Below, in pieces: positions 55,517-58,892 of a stretch of DNA of 58,892 nucleotides. The position numbers and the translations under genes were made by a program. Origin of the DNA: DASSCW01 sp036556325. Lineage in GTDB: Bacteria > Chloroflexota > Limnocylindria > QHBO01. The notes under the pieces were generated by a model. That model did not search any database. It saw only the letters and a program-made list of their open reading frames with translations, and was not told the origin of the DNA. How positions within the stretch are numbered: the first letter of the stretch is position 1; every line of letters begins with the position of its first letter. Where the stretch lies: assembly GCA_036556325.1 (NCBI GenBank), contig DATBJR010000113.1, forward strand, positions 1 through 58,892. The letters are read 5' to 3'.

Positions 55517-56545
55517 TCACTCCGGCCGAGGCGGCTGCACCTCGCCACGGCGCACGACGACCCGCGCCCGAGTGTTGCGCCAGTCATAGTCCGCCACTCG
55601 CTCATCGGTGCCCAGCAGCCCGTTGGCGCGCAGCCAGTCGTCGTTGAACAGCTTCGCAATGTAGTTGCGGCCGCTGTCCGGCAGCAGCACCACGAACAGC
55701 GCATCGGGGTCGTCCAGGTCGCGGGCGACCTGGAGCGCCACCCACAGCGCCGTGCCTGCTGACTCCCCCACCAGGATGCCCTCGCTCGCCGTCGCCTGGC
55801 GGGCGGTGAGCATCGCATCGCGGTCGGAGCAGCGGACGATCACGTCGCAGATCTCGGGATCGTAGGTGGTCGGCCAGAAGTCCTCGCCCACACCTTCGGT
55901 CAGGTATGGTCGCGGATCGGCGCCGGAGTAGACGCTGCCGTCCGGATCGGCGCCGATGACGGTGACGCCCGGGTTCTTTTCTCGCAGGTAGCGGGCGGCG
56001 CCGCTGATGGTGCCACCGGTGCCCAGGCCGGCCACGAAGTGGGTGACTCGCCCGTCGGTCGCCTCCCAGATTTCGGGACCCGTGGTCAGGTAATGCGCCT
56101 CCGGGTTGGCGGGATTGGCGTACTGGTCCGGCTTCCAGGCGCCGGGCGTCTCGCGCGCCAGCCGATCCGAGACCCGATAGTAGGAACGCTCGTCGTCCGG
56201 GTCGACGTCCGCGGGGCAGACCACCACGTCCGCGCCGTAGGCGCGCAGCAGGGCGCGCTTCTCTTCCGATTGCTTGTCGGCCATGACGAAGATGCACCGA
56301 TAGCCCTTGATTGCCGCCGCCATGGCCAGGCCGACCCCGGTGTTGCCGCTGGTCGGCTCCACGATCACGCCACCGGGCTGCAGCAGGCCGGCCCGCTCGG
56401 CCGCCTCGATCATGGGCAGCGCAATGCGGTCCTTGACCGATCCGCCGGGGTTCATGTGCTCCAGCTTGGCGACGATCCGCGGCACCACCCCGCCGGCCAG
56501 GCGGTCCAGGGCCACCAGCGGGGTGTGGCCGATGGCCGCGGTCAC
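55517..56545 (-). CDS. Cystathionine beta-synthase / cysteine synthase-like PLP enzyme
   Basis: 342 residues from GTG 56545. Fold type II: AIGHTPLVALDRL, the PLP Lys in HMNPGGSVKDRIALP, PTSGNTGVGLA and LGTGGTISGAAR. The segment EGVGEDFWPTTYDP is characteristic of cystathionine beta-synthases, but the C-terminal CBS (Bateman) pair of longer enzymes is absent. Longer open frame upstream overlaps lgt and is low complexity, so the GTG is preferred. It makes cystathionine from homocysteine and serine, or acts as an O-acetylserine sulfhydrylase; the neighbouring gamma-lyase-like gene supports the first. Confidence 0.88.
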   Translation of the reverse strand: MTAAIGHTPLVALDRLAGGVVPRIVAKLEHMNPGGSVKDRIALPMIEAAERAGLLQPGGVIVEPTSGNTGVGLAMAAAIKGYRCIFVMADKQSEEKRALLRAYGADVVVCPADVDPDDERSYYRVSDRLARETPGAWKPDQYANPANPEAHYLTTGPEIWEATDGRVTHFVAGLGTGGTISGAARYLREKNPGVTVIGADPDGSVYSGADPRPYLTEGVGEDFWPTTYDPEICDVIVRCSDRDAMLTARQATASEGILVGESAGTALWVALQVARDLDDPDALFVVLLPDSGRNYIAKLFNDDWLRANGLLGTDERVADYDWRNTRARVVVRRGEVQPPRPE

Positions 56546-56564
56546 ATCGGGCAGGATGCCCCGA

Positions 56565-57458
56565 TCAGCCAGGGCTGGGCTCCGTGCTTGGCTCGGTGGG
56601 GCCGGGCCGAGCGCGCTCGGCGGCCTCGCGCGCGGCAATCTCCTTCAGGAAGGCACCGGGCACGCCCCAGCCGCGGGCGTGCCGCAGCCAGAGGAAGACG
56701 CCGGAGGCGATGAACGTGATGACCCCCAGCCAGATGGCGGTCGGAATCCCGGCGATCACCCAGTTCTCGACGCGGAACGTCTCGAGCCAGGTGCGCACCG
56801 CGGCGTACCACATCAGGTAGATCAGCAGGATGTCGCCGTCGTAGAGCCGATGCGCCAGCCGGCGGCCGATCCACAGGATGAAGACGAAGCCGACCAGGTT
56901 GAGCAGCGCCTCGTAGGCGAACAGGGGATGAAAGCGGGTCGTGTCGACCGGGAACGCGGCCAGGTTGGTCCAGTCGCCGATGCGGTGCGCGGCATCGATG
57001 GGGATGCCCCATGGCAGGGTGGTGGGCGGCCCGTACAGCTCCTGGTTCACAAAGTTGCCGAGCCGGCCAATGGCCTGGCCCAGCAGCATCACCGAGGCAA
57101 AGATGTCGAACCAGCGCAGCGTGTTGAGCTTTGCCCAGCGGGTATAGAGCCAGATCGCCAGCACGCCACCGATGACGGCACCCGGAATGCCGAGCCCACC
57201 GTTCCAAATCTGCGGGATCAGGGCCGGGTTCTTGGAGTAGACCGGGCCCCACTCGTGGATGACGTGATAGAGGCGAGCGGCAATCACCGCCAGCACCAGG
57301 ACCGGCAGCAGCATCGCCCAGCCGGTGTCCGGGTTCTCGCCGCGGCGGCGGGCCTCGATGCCGCCGACCCAGCCGGCGGCCAGCACGGCGGTGGCGATGA
57401 TGATCCCGTACCAGTGCACCTGGAAGCCGCCGATCTGGAGGGCGATGGGGTTGATCAC
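56565..57458 (-). CDS. lgt: Prolipoprotein diacylglyceryl transferase
   Basis: 297 residues with seven membrane segments. It transfers diacylglycerol from phosphatidylglycerol to the lipobox Cys of prolipoproteins. The signature GRLGNFVNQELYGPPT is intact, and VHWYGIIIATAVLAAGWVGG is the family opening. The C-terminus is Pro/Glu-rich. Start GTG 57458 has a TAGAAT box 7 bases upstream that overlaps the MFS stop codon. Confidence 0.94.
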   Translation of the reverse strand: MINPIALQIGGFQVHWYGIIIATAVLAAGWVGGIEARRRGENPDTGWAMLLPVLVLAVIAARLYHVIHEWGPVYSKNPALIPQIWNGGLGIPGAVIGGVLAIWLYTRWAKLNTLRWFDIFASVMLLGQAIGRLGNFVNQELYGPPTTLPWGIPIDAAHRIGDWTNLAAFPVDTTRFHPLFAYEALLNLVGFVFILWIGRRLAHRLYDGDILLIYLMWYAAVRTWLETFRVENWVIAGIPTAIWLGVITFIASGVFLWLRHARGWGVPGAFLKEIAAREAAERARPGPTEPSTEPSPG

Positions 57459-57465
57459 GCGGCCG

Positions 57466-57471
57466 ATTCTA
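57466..57471 (-). promoter_or_regulatory. -10 hexamer TAGAAT of lgt
   Basis: Ends 7 bases before the GTG at 57458; its TAG (57469-57471) is the stop codon of the upstream MFS gene. Confidence 0.5.
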
Positions 57472-58755
57472 CCCCGGCTCGCCGGCGGTCCCCTGCAGCG
57501 CGTCCTGGGCCGAGGTCTCCCGCTCGAGGAGCGTCGGCGCTTCCGGGAAGCGGTCCAGCCGCCAGAGCATTGGGAAGAGGAAGGTCCAGCCGACCGCCAC
57601 GATCAGCGTCGCCGCGCCGCCGATCAGGATGGCGGGCACCACACCCCACCATGCCGCCGTTACGCCGGATTCGAACTCGCCCAGCTCGTTCGAGGCGCCA
57701 ATGAAGACCGCATTCACCGCGCTCACCCGGCCGCGGATCGCATCCGGCGTCTGGAGCTGCACCAGCAGGTGGCGGACGAACATGCTGATCATGTCCGACG
57801 CCCCCAGCACCGTCAGCGCCACCAGCGACAGTACGAAGCTGTGCGACAACCCGAAGACGACGATCGACAACCCGAAGACCGCCACGCCACCGAACAGCCA
57901 GCGGCCCACGGCGCGGCGGATCGGCTGCCAGGCCAGCGCGCCACCGGCGACCGCGGCGCCCACTGCCGGCGCGGCGCGCAGCAGCCCCAGGCCGGTGGGG
58001 CCGACGTGCAGGACGTCGATGGCGATCGCCGGCAGCAGGGCCGTCGCGCCGCCGAACAGCACCGCGAACAGGTCCAGCGAGATCGAGCCCAGGATGGGCC
58101 GATGGCTGCGCACAAAGCGGACGCCGGTCAACAGCTCGCCCAGCCCAGAGGGGCGTCGTGCCGTCTCCTCGGTCCGGCCGCCGCCCTGCAGCCCCCAGAC
58201 CATGACGGCGGCCGCCAGGACCAGGACCGTGACGGTGGCGTAGACCACCGGCAGGCCCACCAGGATCAGGAGGCCACCGACCGAGGGGCCGCCGATGGTG
58301 GCCAGCTGGATGACCGAGGTGTTGAGCGCCACTGCATTGCCGTAGGCGTGGCGCGGCACCAGGTTGATCAGGATGGCCTGGTTGGTCGGCATGTTGAACG
58401 CCCGGCTGACGCCCACGATGGAGATGACCGCGAAGATCGGCAGCGCCGAGGTCAGGCCCACCAGGCTGATGGCCAGCAACGCCGCGCTGGCCACGGCGGT
58501 CAGCAGATAGCAGCCGAAGATCACCCGTCGGCGGTCGTAGTGGTCCGCGACGTGGCCGGCGGGCAGCACCAGCACCACGAACGGCAGGAACTGCGACAGG
58601 CCGATCAGCCCCAGGTCGAGCGGGTTGTGGGTGGTCGCATAGACCTGGAAGCCGACCGCCACGGTCTGCATCTGGACGGCGATGCCGACCAGGAAGCGGG
58701 CGCTCAGGTAGCGCCGCACGTCGGGATAGGCCAGGGACGAGAAGCGCGTCGACAC
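57469..58755 (-). CDS. MFS transporter (EntS/DHA3-like)
   Basis: 428 residues, 12 membrane segments. YLSARFLVGIAVQMQTVAVGFQVY, GHVADHYDRRRVIFGCYLL (the A-motif loop) and RAFNMPTNQAILINLVP match the enterobactin-exporter/DHA3 group, which exports siderophores or drugs. The GTG start at 58755 is chosen because a TATGCT hexamer lies 9 bases upstream; longer starts read low-complexity Arg-rich sequence. It ends at lgt with only 10 bases between. Substrate unknown. Confidence 0.9.
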   Translation of the reverse strand: MSTRFSSLAYPDVRRYLSARFLVGIAVQMQTVAVGFQVYATTHNPLDLGLIGLSQFLPFVVLVLPAGHVADHYDRRRVIFGCYLLTAVASAALLAISLVGLTSALPIFAVISIVGVSRAFNMPTNQAILINLVPRHAYGNAVALNTSVIQLATIGGPSVGGLLILVGLPVVYATVTVLVLAAAVMVWGLQGGGRTEETARRPSGLGELLTGVRFVRSHRPILGSISLDLFAVLFGGATALLPAIAIDVLHVGPTGLGLLRAAPAVGAAVAGGALAWQPIRRAVGRWLFGGVAVFGLSIVVFGLSHSFVLSLVALTVLGASDMISMFVRHLLVQLQTPDAIRGRVSAVNAVFIGASNELGEFESGVTAAWWGVVPAILIGGAATLIVAVGWTFLFPMLWRLDRFPEAPTLLERETSAQDALQGTAGEPG

Positions 58756-58764
58756 GGGTCGCGC

Positions 58765-58770
58765 AGCATA
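58765..58770 (-). promoter_or_regulatory. -10 hexamer TATGCT of the MFS gene
   Basis: Ends 9 bases before the GTG at 58755; leaderless arrangement. Confidence 0.5.
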
Positions 58771-58846
58771 CCGGCGCCGCAGTGCCACCGCAGTCGGCAA
58801 GTGGCAGACTGCGCGGCACATCTCGCCGCGGAGGGACGAGGTACCG

Positions 58847-58892
58847 ATGCACGAGCGCCCGGCCACGCCGACGGCGGCCGACAACCGCGACC
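58847..58892 (+). CDS. Start of an unidentified gene (runs off the right edge)
   Basis: ATG at 58847 follows GAGGGACGAGG with a usable ribosome-binding site (GAGG 5 bases before). The 15 visible codons (MHERPATPTAADNRD) are hydrophilic and uninformative. It is divergent from the MFS gene across a 91-base gap. Too short to name. Confidence 0.35.
   Translation, partial: MHERPATPTAADNRD

Overview
The window is very GC-rich and tightly packed. Genes are often separated by a few bases or coupled by 4-base ATGA/GTGA overlaps, and no gene-free stretch exceeds about 225 bases. The gene set is that of an aerobic, free-living bacterium. The fused actinobacterial-type 2-oxoglutarate dehydrogenase/decarboxylase, the GC-rich codon usage, the NarL/PAS/GAF signalling proteins and the many leaderless-type promoters suggest a Chloroflexota lineage (Limnocylindria-like) or an actinobacterial relative. 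This is inference from gene content; no rRNA is present to confirm it. There are no phage genes, insertion sequences or CRISPR arrays.

Layout. 1-3.7 kb (minus): a coupled methyltransferase / FAD oxidoreductase / SRPBCC cyclase-like / ketosynthase operon running into a partial xdhC-like gene. 3.9-7.7 kb: a proline-racemase-family enzyme convergent with a P-type ATPase. 7.7-10.8 kb (minus): a sulfane-sulfur operon in the order arsR-type regulator, dsrE-like, tusA-like, dsrE2-like, tusA-like, SQR-like flavoprotein. 10.9-13.1 kb: a response regulator/histidine kinase pair and tRNA-Gln(CUG). 13.3-21.9 kb (plus): unknown protein, threonine dehydratase-like enzyme, an ABC-F gene broken by an in-frame TAG, a membrane protein, kgd and threonine synthase. 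21.9-29.7 kb (minus, except one small plus-strand gene at 28.4 kb): P1 peptidase, MFS-cNMP fusion, orphan receiver, a 997-residue GAF/PAS kinase and a NarL regulator. 29.8-34.3 kb (plus): tag, thrB, a second ABC-F gene and a DMT exporter. 34.3-37.6 kb: aspartokinase, a secreted lysyl-oxidase-like protein and a secreted PQQ sugar dehydrogenase-like protein. 37.7-40.1 kb: mutY, redoxin-like protein, zinc alcohol dehydrogenase. 40.1-44.1 kb (minus): bactofilin, asparaginase, gltX, sseB. 44.2-51.6 kb: DUF2332, upp, GH15 hydrolase, mdh, gltA and an MBL-fold hydrolase. 51.6-58.8 kb (minus): MFS, lgt, cystathionine beta-synthase-like enzyme, mmsA, bioY, cystathionine gamma-lyase/synthase and a membrane protein. 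A divergent gene begins at the right edge.

The genes fit together as core aerobic metabolism: TCA cycle (gltA, mdh, kgd), the aspartate-threonine pathway (ask, thrB, thrC), transsulfuration feeding propionyl-CoA (cbs/cgl with mmsA and bioY) and sulfane-sulfur handling.

The most notable signals are: (i) a TANNNT -10 hexamer only 6-9 bases before the start codon of sixteen genes, implying widespread leaderless mRNAs; (ii) a TAG exactly at the Leu of the second ABC signature of an otherwise intact ABC-F gene; (iii) a DUF2332 gene whose strong ribosome-binding site is followed by ACG instead of ATG; (iv) the ketosynthase/cyclase/FAD/methyltransferase mini-cluster; (v) a degenerate 11-bp tandem repeat resembling DnaA boxes behind the GH15 gene.
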